From Amycolatopsis sulphurea (GTDB lineage Bacteria; Actinomycetota; Actinomycetes; Mycobacteriales; Pseudonocardiaceae), in contig NZ_PDJK01000001.1 in assembly GCF_002564045.1 (NCBI RefSeq), positions 372,001 to 436,000 of the forward strand: DNA of 64,000 nt, in the 5' to 3' direction. The notes under the pieces are model-generated. The model was given only the letters and a program-made list of their open reading frames with translations. It was not told the DNA's origin and made no database searches. This document shows positions 33,827-41,443 of the stretch, in pieces. Every line of letters begins with the position of its first letter. The first letter of the stretch is position 1. Position numbers and translations under genes: made by a program.

Positions 33827-34894
33827 ATGACGGCGGACGGGGCCGCGTTCGGCCGGGCGAGGATCGCCGCAGCGCCGGATTGGCTGGCGAAGCTCGGGGG
33901 AAAAGTTCCGGGGCTCGCGGTCGCCGTGCTGATCGCTGCGGTGGCGACAGCGGGCGGGAAACTCGTTCCGGTCGTCGGTGGGCCGGTGCTGGCGATCCTT
34001 CTGGGCGCGCTCGCTGGAGTTGCTGTGCCGGGCTTGCGCGCAGTGGGGCTCAGCCCCGGGTACGCCTTCGCGTCGCGGGCTGTGCTGCAGCTGTCGATCG
34101 TGGTCCTGGGTACGGGTTTGTCGTTGCAGCAGGTCGTTCAGGTCGGCGGGGAGTCGTTGCCGGTCATGCTCGGCACGCTCGCGGTCGCGCTCGGCGGTGC
34201 GTGGCTGCTCGGCCGTCTGCTCGGCGTACGCGGGGACACGCAGACGCTGATCGGGGTGGGCACCGGAATCTGCGGCGCGTCCGCGATCGCTGCGACGAGC
34301 GCCGTACTCAAGCCGAAGGAAGCCGACGTCGCGTACGCGCTGGGCACGATCTTTACCTTCAACGTGGCCGCAGTACTGCTCTTCCCGCCGCTGGGACACT
34401 TGATGGGGATGTCGTCGCATGCGTTCGGGCTGTGGGCCGGTACGGCGGTGAATGACACTTCGTCCGTCGTCGCGGCTTCGTACGCGTACGGCGGCGACGC
34501 CGGGTCGTACGGCATCGTCGTGAAGCTCACGCGGACACTCACGCTGATCCCGATCGTCCTCGTACTCGCTCTCCTCGCAGCGCGCCGCGACGCGCGGTCC
34601 GGCCGGATGTCGTTGCGTACCTTGCCCTGGCACCGGCTGGTGCCGCCGTTCCTGATCGGTTTCCTCGTCGCCGCCGGGCTGGACAGCGCCGGGCTGATCC
34701 CCGCTTCGTGGCACGAACCGCTGTCGACCGCGGGGACGTTCATGATCACCACGGCGCTGGCCGGGATCGGGCTTTCCCTCAAGCCCGCCGATCTGCGTGC
34801 CGCCGGGCACCGGCCGTTGCTGATGGGCGCGCTGCTGTGGGTCGCGGTCGCCGCTTCGAGCCTCGGCCTGCAGGCGCTGACCGGCGCACTCTGA
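33827..34894 (+). CDS. YeiH-family putative sulfate/anion exporter (UPF0324)
   Basis: A 355-residue protein with about ten membrane segments. Family signatures are present: ILLGALAGVAVPGLRA, VLQLSIVVLGTGLSLQQV, TLIGVGTGICGASAIAATSAVLKPKEADVAYALGTIFTFN and WAGTAVNDTSSVVAASYAYG. Members are proposed to export sulfate or handle sulfonated compounds; substrate evidence is thin. GGAGGTGTC precedes the ATG. Expression is probably controlled by the divergent UTRA regulator through the twin palindromes just upstream. Confidence 0.88.
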   Translation: MTADGAAFGRARIAAAPDWLAKLGGKVPGLAVAVLIAAVATAGGKLVPVVGGPVLAILLGALAGVAVPGLRAVGLSPGYAFASRAVLQLSIVVLGTGLSLQQVVQVGGESLPVMLGTLAVALGGAWLLGRLLGVRGDTQTLIGVGTGICGASAIAATSAVLKPKEADVAYALGTIFTFNVAAVLLFPPLGHLMGMSSHAFGLWAGTAVNDTSSVVAASYAYGGDAGSYGIVVKLTRTLTLIPIVLVLALLAARRDARSGRMSLRTLPWHRLVPPFLIGFLVAAGLDSAGLIPASWHEPLSTAGTFMITTALAGIGLSLKPADLRAAGHRPLLMGALLWVAVAASSLGLQALTGAL

Positions 34895-35152
34895 TCAGCG
34901 GACGCGCGGGTTGCGCTTGCGCCGGCGGCGAGCCGACAACGCCGACACCAGCCGGGGCAGCGCGCTCTGCCGGGTCACGAAGACGATCGGGGCATCGGGC
35001 TCCTCCGCCGGGGTGGCCGCGCGCTCGCGCAGGGCACGCAGACCCGCGGCGAACTCGGCCGGGTCACCGCCCACGTCGGGGTGATGTTCGCGCACGAATG
35101 CGCGGTAGGCCGCCCGATCCTCCTCGGACCAGGCCCGCCGGTCGTCCTCCAT
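34895..35152 (-). CDS. Small protein with a truncated J-domain-like motif
   Basis: An 85-residue basic protein. WSEEDRAAYRAFVREHHPDVGGDPAEFAAGLRALRERA contains HPD in a helix-loop-helix like the core of DnaJ J-domains, but helix I is short and no further DnaJ region follows. Such mini-J proteins are widespread in actinomycetes with unknown function; stimulating an Hsp70 is possible. The tail is strongly basic (ARRRRKRNPRVR). Start ATG 35152 is chosen over an upstream option because the upstream residues show no conservation pattern. It is convergent with the YeiH gene. Confidence 0.65.
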   Translation of the reverse strand: MEDDRRAWSEEDRAAYRAFVREHHPDVGGDPAEFAAGLRALRERAATPAEEPDAPIVFVTRQSALPRLVSALSARRRRKRNPRVR

Positions 35153-35252
35153 GCCCTGCCTCCCTCCCGGCCAGGATAAGGGCGCCTGCGGTTGACTCCG
35201 GAATGATCTGGGTAGTTCCGGGTTTGCCACCCCTATTCCAGGAGGACCGGCG

Positions 35253-35639
35253 ATGGCCGATCATGCGCGGCACCCGGCCACCACGGCCGTGTTCGACGGC
35301 CCGGACATCGCGGGACCCGCCCGCACGACGCTCCGGGCGATGCTCTCGCACGTCGACGCCCCCCGCGTGGCCGACGCAGTGCTCCTGCTCGACGAACTGA
35401 TCACCGACGCCGCCCGCGACGGCGCCGTCTGCCGCGGCCTGTGGCTCGGCCTGCTCGCCGGCCCGCCGCGGCTGCGCCTCGAAGTGACCCGCATCGAACC
35501 GGTCGCCCCCGCGGGCGAGCCGCGCTCACCCGGCCGCGGGCGGGGCCGGCTGCTGCTGGACGACCTGGCCTCCGAATGGTCCACGGTCACCGATGGAGCA
35601 CGGGCGACGACCTGGGCGGAAGTGCGGCTGCCCGGCTGA
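35253..35639 (+). CDS. ATP-binding (HATPase/RsbW-like) regulatory protein, degenerate
   Basis: A 128-residue protein resembling short actinomycete anti-sigma-factor kinases: FDGPDIAGPARTTLRAMLSHVD at the start, DAVLLLDELITDAARDGAV in the position of the N-box, and GRGRLLLDDLASEWSTVTDG with the terminal ATTWAEVRL strand. The N-box Asn is replaced (ELITDAA for ELVTNA), so ATP binding or kinase activity may be weakened. GGAGGACCGGCG precedes the ATG. No partner anti-anti-sigma gene is nearby. Function is unknown beyond fold class. Confidence 0.65.
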   Translation: MADHARHPATTAVFDGPDIAGPARTTLRAMLSHVDAPRVADAVLLLDELITDAARDGAVCRGLWLGLLAGPPRLRLEVTRIEPVAPAGEPRSPGRGRGRLLLDDLASEWSTVTDGARATTWAEVRLPG

Positions 35640-35689
35640 GGTTCCGGCCGGTTCGTGCCGATTTTCGTCGGCCCCGGACGACCCCGGGC

Positions 35690-36310
35690 TCACCCCTCCC
35701 GCGTCAGCCCGGTCAGATGCGCACGCAGCACGGCCAGGCACTCCGCACCCGTGGTCACCTCCGGCTGCAGGATCGCGCGGAAGACGAGCCCGTCCAGCAG
35801 TGCGGCCAGCCGTGGCGCCTCCACCTCCGGGTCTCCGGGGGCGAACGTGCCGGTGCCGGCCAGTGCGTCGAGGATGCGCCGGGCCAGGGTCACGGTGCCG
35901 CGGATGGTTTCCGCGGCCAGGTCGGCCAGGCCGGGATCCGCGCGCGCGGCGATCAGGAATTCCACCAGCACCGTCGCTTCGGAGCGGCGCCGTTCGTCGA
36001 GCGGGAGGAGTTCGGCGAAGAAGTCCGTGAGCCGGTCGACGATCTCCGCGCCGGGCAGCCCGGCCATGGGGGGCATCGCTTCCCGGTGGGCGAGCAGCCG
36101 GGCCGACACCCGGTCGATGGTGGCCTGCATCGCGAACCGCAGCAGGGCGTGCTGGCTGTCGAAATAGTGCCGCACCGAGCCGATGTTCAGCTCGGCCTCC
36201 GTGGCCACGGCGCGCAGCGACACCGCGTTCAGTCCGTCTCGCGCGGCCAGCCGCAGCACCGCGTCCGCGATGTGCGCTCGCCGTTGTTCTCCGTCCACCA
36301 CCTTGGGCAC
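35690..36310 (-). CDS. TetR-family transcriptional regulator
   Basis: A 206-residue TetR protein: GEQRRAHIADAVLRLAARDGLNAVSL and RAVATEAELNIGSVRHYFDSQHALL form the DNA-binding part, and a helical ligand domain follows. The GTG at 36310 (PKVVDGEQRR) gives the usual short N-terminus; a GTG 18 bp upstream also opens the frame but falls in the promoter. It diverges from two tiny membrane-protein genes, with a 13-bp inverted repeat between, so it probably controls them and itself. The SVRHYF and C-terminal pattern resembles the BetI-like/TetR_C_6 group. Confidence 0.85.
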   Translation of the reverse strand: MPKVVDGEQRRAHIADAVLRLAARDGLNAVSLRAVATEAELNIGSVRHYFDSQHALLRFAMQATIDRVSARLLAHREAMPPMAGLPGAEIVDRLTDFFAELLPLDERRRSEATVLVEFLIAARADPGLADLAAETIRGTVTLARRILDALAGTGTFAPGDPEVEAPRLAALLDGLVFRAILQPEVTTGAECLAVLRAHLTGLTREG

Positions 36311-36323
36311 TGGACTTTTATAG

Positions 36324-36359
36324 CACACTCGTGATATTCAGGTTTGTATCACAGGCGTG
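36324..36359. promoter_or_regulatory. Inverted repeat operator between TetR and small membrane genes
   Basis: CACACTCGTGATA (36324-36336) and TATCACAGGCGTG (36347-36359) are inverted copies matching at 10 of 13 positions, 10 bp apart. They overlap the AT-rich divergent promoter region and are the probable TetR site. Confidence 0.6.
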
Positions 36360-36375
36360 ACAGAAAGGGATGGTC

Positions 36376-36612
36376 ATGGAGACGGTGCTGAACGTGCTGC
36401 TGATCCGGTTCGGGATCATCGCCGGGGCGGTCGTGGTGCTGGGGCTGGCCGTGTTCGCGGCGGTCGTCGCGCTGCGCCGGCGGGGAAAGGGCGAATGGGT
36501 GCGGGCCGGGGCGAAGACCGTCGCCCGTGCGATGGGCGAGCGTGGCGGCGGCCGCGTCGCCCGGGAAGCGGTGCGGTGGCTGGATGACGACCGCGGGCGG
36601 GATGCGCGGTGA
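36376..36612 (+). CDS. Small single-span membrane protein
   Basis: A 78-residue protein with one hydrophobic span (VLLIRFGIIAGAVVVLGLAV continuing AAVVAL) followed by a basic, helical cytoplasmic part (RRRGKGEWVRAGAKTVARAM). No family is recognised. ATG 36376 lies 7 bp after GAAAGGG; an ATG two codons earlier is possible. It lies next to and divergent from the TetR gene, and its stop overlaps the start of a second tiny membrane gene, so the pair are translated together and probably controlled by that TetR. Confidence 0.7.
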   Translation: METVLNVLLIRFGIIAGAVVVLGLAVFAAVVALRRRGKGEWVRAGAKTVARAMGERGGGRVAREAVRWLDDDRGRDAR

Positions 36613-36740
36613 CCGGGGAAGGCGCGGAGATCCTGCGCCACCTGGTGACCGACCTGCTGCTCAAGGGGCTGATCGTGCTCGCCGCCGTGGCGCTGATGGT
36701 GCTCGGCGCGGTGCTGATCCGGCGGCGGTCCGGCCGGTGA
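36609..36740 (+). CDS. Tiny single-span membrane protein (43 aa)
   Basis: GTG at 36609 overlaps the previous stop by 4 bp (GTGA). The product is VTGEGAEILRHLVTDLLLKG followed by LIVLAAVALMVLGAVLIRRRSGR, one clear membrane helix with a positive inside end. Translational coupling, bias toward G/C in third positions and the shared promoter support it as a real gene. No known family; the pair could form a small membrane complex. Confidence 0.6.
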   Translation: MTGEGAEILRHLVTDLLLKGLIVLAAVALMVLGAVLIRRRSGR

Positions 36741-36886
36741 TCGTCCCTTGTGGACGGTTGGGTTCCGTGCTGCGGCGCCGTTCGTCGGCATCGCGGCATA
36801 CGGATTCGCGACGGTCGTCGGGTGCGCGGGACGGACGGGCAGCGGGAGGATGATCAACAACGAGCCTGTCCGTCCGGAGGAGAACG

Positions 36887-37096
36887 ATGAACTATCCCTG
36901 CGATCCCGAGATCGCCGCCGCGATTCCGCTGATTCCGCAGAGCGATCTGACCGATCTGCCCGCCGCGCGCGGGCGGATGGCGGAAATGTTCCAGGAAGAG
37001 CAGGCGGCCGTCGACGAGACCGGCGTGACGGCCGCTTCCGCGCCGGAGTCCACTGCGGACAGTCGCAACAACAGCCCCTTCGTCCGGTCAGTCTAG
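36887..37096 (+). pseudogene. N-terminal fragment of an alpha/beta hydrolase
   Basis: ATG at 36887, 5 bp after GGAGGAGAACG-type Shine-Dalgarno sequence, starts PCDPEIAAAIPLIPQSDLTDLPAARGRMAEMFQEEQAAVD, the lead-in of HSL/carboxylesterase-type alpha/beta hydrolases. After about 48 residues similarity is lost and the frame ends inside the LysR gene. The oxyanion HGGG and catalytic regions are missing. Either a deletion joined it to the regulator or the rest lies elsewhere. It could still be translated as a 69-residue peptide, but function is unlikely. Confidence 0.5.
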
Positions 37097-37986
37097 TGCT
37101 GTCCGGGAGCCCGATGAGTCGCATGTGGACGGTCGCCGCCGCGGTAGAGCTCGCCCAGCAGGGCCACCGCGGCGTGGGTGGCCGGATGCGGGTCCTCGCG
37201 GCGCCAGACGAGCCGGACCGGGACCTGCGGCGCGTCGCGCACCCGGCGGTAAACGATGCCGTCGCGCCGATATTGGGGCACGGTCCCGTGCGGGGTCACG
37301 CCGACGCACCGCCCGGTCGCGATGGCGGCCAGCCAGTCGTCGATGTCGTTGATGCGCTCGACCTCCGGGCGCGCGTCCGCCGGCCACAGATCCGTCGTCG
37401 TGGTCCCGGTGCGGGTGTCGATCACCAGTACCCGGGTCGCGATCTCGGCGAGGGTGACGCTGCGGCGGCGCGCCCACGGATCGTCCGCCGCCATCGCGCA
37501 GTAACGGTCCTCGCGGCCGACCGCGGCGCCGGAATACCGGCCCGGCGGCATCGGAGTGCGGAGCACGGCGAGGTCGCAGAGTCCTTCGGCCAGCCCGCCG
37601 GTCGCGCTGTTCGTCCGGATGAGGAGCAGCTCGATGTCCGGGTGCCCGGCCGCCCAGCGGCGCTGGAATTCGGCGGTGTGGCGGCCCATCGCCGACCACG
37701 GGTGCCCGATGCGCAGCCGGGTGTGCCCGGTGGTGGCTTCGCGGACCAGATCGTCGGCCTCGTCGAGCAGATGCCGGGCCCGCGCAAGGACCTGGACGCC
37801 CGCGGTGGTCGGGGTGAGGCTGCGGCTGGTGCGGTTGAGCAGCCGCACGCCGAGGGCCCGTTCCAGCGACGCCAGCGTGCGGGACACGGCGGCCTGTGAG
37901 ACGCCGAGTTCGATCGCGGCGTCGGTGAACGTGCCCGCGTCCACGATCGCGACGAGGCACCGCAGCTGCCGCAGTTCCAGATCCAT
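37093..37986 (-). CDS. LysR-family transcriptional regulator
   Basis: A 297-residue LysR protein with the standard N-terminus LRQLRCLVAIVDAGTFTDAAIELGVSQAAVSRTLASLERALG and an effector domain from TRLRIGHPWSAMGRHTAEF on. It diverges from an EamA-type transporter gene with an ATGCAT-N3-GCGCAT-like box between, so it likely controls export of a metabolite. Its 3' end overlaps by a few bases the alpha/beta-hydrolase fragment on the other strand, consistent with a deletion junction there. Confidence 0.9.
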   Translation of the reverse strand: MDLELRQLRCLVAIVDAGTFTDAAIELGVSQAAVSRTLASLERALGVRLLNRTSRSLTPTTAGVQVLARARHLLDEADDLVREATTGHTRLRIGHPWSAMGRHTAEFQRRWAAGHPDIELLLIRTNSATGGLAEGLCDLAVLRTPMPPGRYSGAAVGREDRYCAMAADDPWARRRSVTLAEIATRVLVIDTRTGTTTTDLWPADARPEVERINDIDDWLAAIATGRCVGVTPHGTVPQYRRDGIVYRRVRDAPQVPVRLVWRREDPHPATHAAVALLGELYRGGDRPHATHRAPGQH

Positions 37987-38013
37987 GCGTCCAGCGTATC
38001 GATGAGTCGGTCA

Positions 38014-38028
38014 ATGCATTTTGCGCAT
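38014..38028. promoter_or_regulatory. LysR-type box between regulator and transporter
   Basis: ATGCATTTTGCGCAT is an imperfect palindrome (ATGC ... GCAT) in the 68-bp divergent gap, 26 bp before the transporter ATG. It is the only AT-containing dyad there and fits the LysR T-N11-A pattern. Confidence 0.5.
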
Positions 38029-38054
38029 GGATGATCGGGCGGCACGCTCGGCGC

Positions 38055-38906
38055 ATGGCGACTACCGAGACGGCCGGGACCTCCCATGCCCGTGGTGCGG
38101 CGATGCTGCTCGGCGGCGCGCTCTCCAACCAGGTCGGAGCGGCCACGGCGGCGCTGGCGTTCCCGGTGCTCGGCCCGGCCGGGGTGGTGGCGGTCCGGCA
38201 GTGGGTGGCGGCCGTGGTGCTGCTCGCCGCCGGACGGCCGCGGCTGCGGACGTTCACCGCGGCCCAATGGCGGCCGGTGCTCGCGCTGGCGGCGGTGTTC
38301 GCCACGATGAACCTCGCGCTGTACGCCGCGATCGACCGGCTCGGCCTCGGACTGGCGATGACGCTGGAGTTCCTCGGCCCGCTGGCCCTCGCGCTGGCCG
38401 GCTCGCGGCGTCGGACGGACCTCGCGTGCGCGCTGCTCGCCGCGGCCGCGGTCGGCGTACTGACCCGGCCGGAGCCGAGCACCGACTACATCGGGATCGG
38501 GCTGGCGCTGCCGGCCGCCGGGTGCTGGGCCGGTTACATCCTGCTCAACCGCACGGTCGGCCGCCGGCTGCCCGGCGTGCAGGGCTCGGCAGCGGCGGCC
38601 GGTGCGTCCGGGCTCGTCTATCTGCCGGTGGGGATCTTCGTGTTCCTGCACCATCCGCTCTCCGCCGGGGCGCTCGGCGCGGCGGTACTCGCCGGGGTGC
38701 TGTCGTCGGCAGTGCCGTTCCTGGTGGACCTGCTGGCGCTGCGGCGCGTGCCGCCCCGGTTCTTCGGCGCGTTCATGAGCGTGCAGCCGGTGCTGGCCGC
38801 GCTGGTCGGCCTGGTTGTGCTGGGCCAGCGTCCGGACGCGCTGGCCTGGGTCGCGATGGGGGTGATCGTGGCGGTGAACGCCGTGGCCGTGCTCCGGCGG
38901 GGCTGA
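38055..38906 (+). CDS. EamA/RhtA-family DMT transporter
   Basis: A 283-residue protein with ten predicted helices in two EamA halves. The second half contains YIGIGLALPAAGCWAGYILLN and the conserved LPFLVDLLALRRVPPRFFGAFMSVQPVLAALVGLVVLGQ-type block (starting VPFLVDLLALRRV), which is typical of RhtA-like threonine/homoserine exporters. It probably exports amino acids or similar metabolites. ATG at 38055 is preferred because the first helix follows 15 residues later. The divergent LysR regulator and the intervening palindrome suggest inducible export. Confidence 0.87.
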   Translation: MATTETAGTSHARGAAMLLGGALSNQVGAATAALAFPVLGPAGVVAVRQWVAAVVLLAAGRPRLRTFTAAQWRPVLALAAVFATMNLALYAAIDRLGLGLAMTLEFLGPLALALAGSRRRTDLACALLAAAAVGVLTRPEPSTDYIGIGLALPAAGCWAGYILLNRTVGRRLPGVQGSAAAAGASGLVYLPVGIFVFLHHPLSAGALGAAVLAGVLSSAVPFLVDLLALRRVPPRFFGAFMSVQPVLAALVGLVVLGQRPDALAWVAMGVIVAVNAVAVLRRG

Positions 38907-38983
38907 GTCCGGAATCCGGCGTGTCGGCCGATCGGCGCTGTCGCGGCCCCCGTACCGTCGGGGCACCGGAAGGAGGTGCGGCC

Positions 38984-39922
38984 GTGGTGCGGATCCCGGA
39001 CCGGGAGTGGCCGGCGACGGTCGTCCCCGGCGACGCGCACGAACGCGCGCAGGCCACCGGCGTGCTCTTCCGCCGCCTCGGCTGGGTGACCGAACGGCTG
39101 ACCCGCGACGAACGCGACGACGTCGAACGGCAGCTGGAATTCTGGTACGCCAACGGTTATTGCCCGGACGCGCTGCTGATCGCGGTGAGCGTGCTGCCCG
39201 GCGGCGAGCGGCAGCGGCCACGGACCGCGGGGGAGCGCCCCGGCGATTTCCTGCGTTCCCGGCTGAACGGCTGGTTCGACGACGGACCCGCCGCGGCGAT
39301 GAACGAGGTGCGCGAGCCGCCGCGGCCGGGGCAGACTTTCGAGGCGTGGTTCGCCCAGCGTCGCAAACAGGCCCTTGACGAGGGCGGCTACCGGCGCCCG
39401 TCCCGGCTGACCGGGGCGGGGGAGCGGGCCCGCGCGCAGGCACGGGAGATCGCCGCCGCCCGCCGTCCGGATCCCGTGGCCCGGGTCCGCGAGAGCGAAC
39501 GCCGTCGGGCCGCGGCGCTGGACAGCCTGCCCGCCACGCCGATCGTGACACCGCCGCCCGCGGCTCCCGCGACGCGAGCGACGCCCCGGATGGTGGCCTC
39601 CTTCGCCGGGCGGCAGGCGGTCGCCGCGCACTCCCCGGCCGTCCGGCGGATCGTGGCGCGGCTGCGCGAGGAGAAGCGCGGCCCGACACCCGCCGAACTG
39701 GCCGTGCTGCGCAACGCCGTCCGCGACGCCCACCACCACGCCGGGCTGGGCACCCTCGCCGCCGCGAGCGCCGAGGTGACCGACACCACCGCGGAACTGA
39801 GCCCGGAAGCCGGCCGGATCCACGCCCTGCTCGCCCACGCCACCGACGACCGCCTCCCGGTGGACGCGACGGTCCGTCTGCTGCTGGCCGGCCCGGGTCC
39901 GGAGGATCTCCCGGTGCCGTGA
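38984..39922 (+). CDS. Hypothetical 312-residue protein
   Basis: GTG at 38984 follows a strong AGGAGG (38971-38976). The protein begins RIPDREWPATVVPGDAHERAQ, has an acidic helical region (TERLTRDERDDVERQLEFWYANGYCPDALLIAV) reminiscent of small helical domains in actinobacterial plasmid or replication-type proteins, a Trp-rich link (RLNGWFDDG, EAWFAQRR), a basic Ala/Arg helix (RARAQAREIAAARRPDPVARV) and a C-terminal helical domain. No catalytic motif or membrane span is seen. Codon use is that of a genuine gene. I do not recognise the family. A nested palindrome follows its stop. Confidence 0.65.
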   Translation: MVRIPDREWPATVVPGDAHERAQATGVLFRRLGWVTERLTRDERDDVERQLEFWYANGYCPDALLIAVSVLPGGERQRPRTAGERPGDFLRSRLNGWFDDGPAAAMNEVREPPRPGQTFEAWFAQRRKQALDEGGYRRPSRLTGAGERARAQAREIAAARRPDPVARVRESERRRAAALDSLPATPIVTPPPAAPATRATPRMVASFAGRQAVAAHSPAVRRIVARLREEKRGPTPAELAVLRNAVRDAHHHAGLGTLAAASAEVTDTTAELSPEAGRIHALLAHATDDRLPVDATVRLLLAGPGPEDLPVP

Positions 39923-39975
39923 GCTCCGTGGTGGGCTGCGCTTCCGGCTGCGCTTCGGGTTTGAGCTTCGGTCTG

Positions 39976-40032
39976 AGGCTGTGAAGGGGCCCTTCACGGA
40001 CTCAGAGTCCGTGAAGGGCCCCTTCACAGCCT
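39976..40032. repeat. 57-bp perfect nested palindrome, free-standing copy F
   Basis: Two 28-nt arms around a central A at 40004, beginning AGGCTGTGAAGGGGCCC. It lies 53 bp after the stop at 39922 and before the gene at 40231, so a terminator role is positionally sensible. No CAGGGT ends or target duplication are found around it. The rest of the 308-bp gap shows no gene. Confidence 0.9.
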
Positions 40033-40230
40033 GGGCGCGGCGCGGGCGAAGCCGGAGGGCGGCTCGAGGCGGCGGGTGTTCTGCCGGGGTTACCGGAGAT
40101 TGGTGGGTTCCGGAGTGCCGGGTGCGAGGTCAGGTCCGGTGGTCTGGCCTGGCTGCCGTCGATCATCCGATGCGGTGAGCCCTGGCGTGTCGGACTCCTC
40201 GCCGCACGCCGCCCTCCCAGACTCACCCCG

Positions 40231-40605
40231 GTGACGAACACCGCCCTGGACGACGCCGGCCGCTGCCTGCTCTCGGTGGCGTGGAATATCCGCACCGGCG
40301 GCCCCAGGTCCGATCCGTACGCCGATGCCACCCGCACCCGGTTGCGCACCCTGTGCCGAACCCTGGGCCACGCGACCTGCCGGCACGCGGAGACCGGCGC
40401 CCCCGGCGATCACGTACCCGCGCTGCGGCTGGCCGATCTGGCCTACGAGATCGACATCCTGCTCATGCTCGTCGGTACTTCCCTGGTGCCGTCCCCGCGG
40501 CGCGACCACCGCCGCAGGCAGGAGATCGACGCCCTGCTCGCCGGCCTGGACACCCTGGCAGCCGAGGCGGCCGCTGCGCTGGACGAGGTGTGCGTACCCG
40601 GCTGA
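40231..40605 (+). CDS. Hypothetical 124-residue helical protein
   Basis: GTG at 40231 gives TNTALDDAGRCLLSVAWNIR and a mainly helical chain with LADLAYEIDILLMLVGTSL and a C-terminal EIDALLAGLDTLAAEAAAALDEVCVPG. No family recognised and no motif seen. The last 100 nt of the gene, with 40 nt beyond its stop, are duplicated in tandem directly downstream (40651-40796), so the 3' end is a local amplification. Weak ribosome site. It might be a small regulatory or structural protein. Confidence 0.5.
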   Translation: MTNTALDDAGRCLLSVAWNIRTGGPRSDPYADATRTRLRTLCRTLGHATCRHAETGAPGDHVPALRLADLAYEIDILLMLVGTSLVPSPRRDHRRRQEIDALLAGLDTLAAEAAAALDEVCVPG

Positions 40606-40796
40606 GCCGTCCTGCTTTCGGTTGGTATGACGGGGAAACCCGCGGCGTGGCCACCGCCGCAGGCAGGAGATCGACGCTTTCCTCGCCGGTCTGGACACCC
40701 TGGTGGCCGAGGCGGCCGCGGTACTGGACGAGGTCTGCGTACCCGGCTGAGCTGTCCTGCTTTCGGTTGGTACAACGGTAAAACCCGCGCCCCGGG
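40505..40796. repeat. 146-bp tandem duplication of a gene 3' end
   Basis: 40505-40650 and 40651-40796 are colinear, from CCACCGCCGCAGGCAGGAG through the stop codon GGCTGA to TTTCGGTTGGTA and AAACCCGCG. They differ at scattered positions, more often in third codon positions within the coding part, so the second copy was under selection or arose by conversion. The second copy lacks a start and is not a gene by itself. Confidence 0.85.
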
Positions 40797-40889
40797 ACTG
40801 CGCGGAGCCGGGAGTGCGCCCGCCCGATGAGATCGTGCGAACCCATTTCCCTGATCGGCTGTGATGGCCGTCCAGAGAACCGCCGGAGG

Positions 40890-41357
40890 TCAGGGGCGGC
40901 GGCGGACTCCGGCCAGGACCGCGCTCACGCTGGGCAGCCAGCGGTGCCGCGGATCCGGGGCGGTCAGCCATTCCGGACCCGCGCCGGGCGTGCGCTGCCC
41001 GGCGGGCAGGGGGAGGAGCGCGCCACAGTCGAGGACGGTGACGTCGGCGGGGAGGGAGCCGCGCGGGAGTAGCTGCCCGTCGGTTTCGGCGAGGATGGAC
41101 AGGCGCGGGCCGTGCGGGGTCGGCACGACCACGGACGGGCCCTCGCAACCCAGCGCCAGCAGATGCGCGAGCACCGGGCCGGCCGTCAGTTTCGGCAGGG
41201 TGACGGCGCAGAGCCCGCCTTCCAGCGCGAGGAACAGCTTCGATTCCTGGCGGCGGATCGTCCAGCCGAACAGCCCGCCGTAGTACGCGGCCGCGGGTTC
41301 GGCTCCGGTGGCCGGGCCGGTTCCGGCGCCGGGCCACAGCTGCTGATCGAGAGTCAT
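40890..41357 (-). CDS. Hypothetical 155-residue protein
   Basis: ATG at 41357 starts TLDQQLWPGAGTGPATGAEP; the body has AAYYGGLFGWTIRRQESKLFLALEGGLCAVTLPK and GCEGPSVVVPTPHGPRLSILAETDGQ, an alternating beta pattern, and a C-terminal DPRHRWLPSVSAVLAGVRR. Such GGLFGW...AVTLP...GPSVVVPT proteins of about 150-190 residues occur in actinomycetes and may be related to the bifunctional primase-polymerase-like group; I cannot confirm this. It diverges from the Gly/Ala-rich TetR gene, sharing an 86-bp promoter region that contains GGCACTCAGTGCC. Confidence 0.6.
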   Translation of the reverse strand: MTLDQQLWPGAGTGPATGAEPAAAYYGGLFGWTIRRQESKLFLALEGGLCAVTLPKLTAGPVLAHLLALGCEGPSVVVPTPHGPRLSILAETDGQLLPRGSLPADVTVLDCGALLPLPAGQRTPGAGPEWLTAPDPRHRWLPSVSAVLAGVRRRP

Positions 41358-41400
41358 CGTCGACGCCTTCCGCTGTCCAAGGGATGCCATTCATGCTAAC

Positions 41401-41413
41401 GGCACTCAGTGCC
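41401..41413. promoter_or_regulatory. Palindromic operator GGCACTCAGTGCC (copy 1)
   Basis: A perfect 6-bp dyad around one C, 31 bp before the TetR start at 41444. A near-identical copy lies just after that gene. The TetR protein is the obvious candidate to bind both. Confidence 0.65.
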
Positions 41414-41443
41414 ACTAGCAAGTCTGCTGCTACCGTCCTGGTC

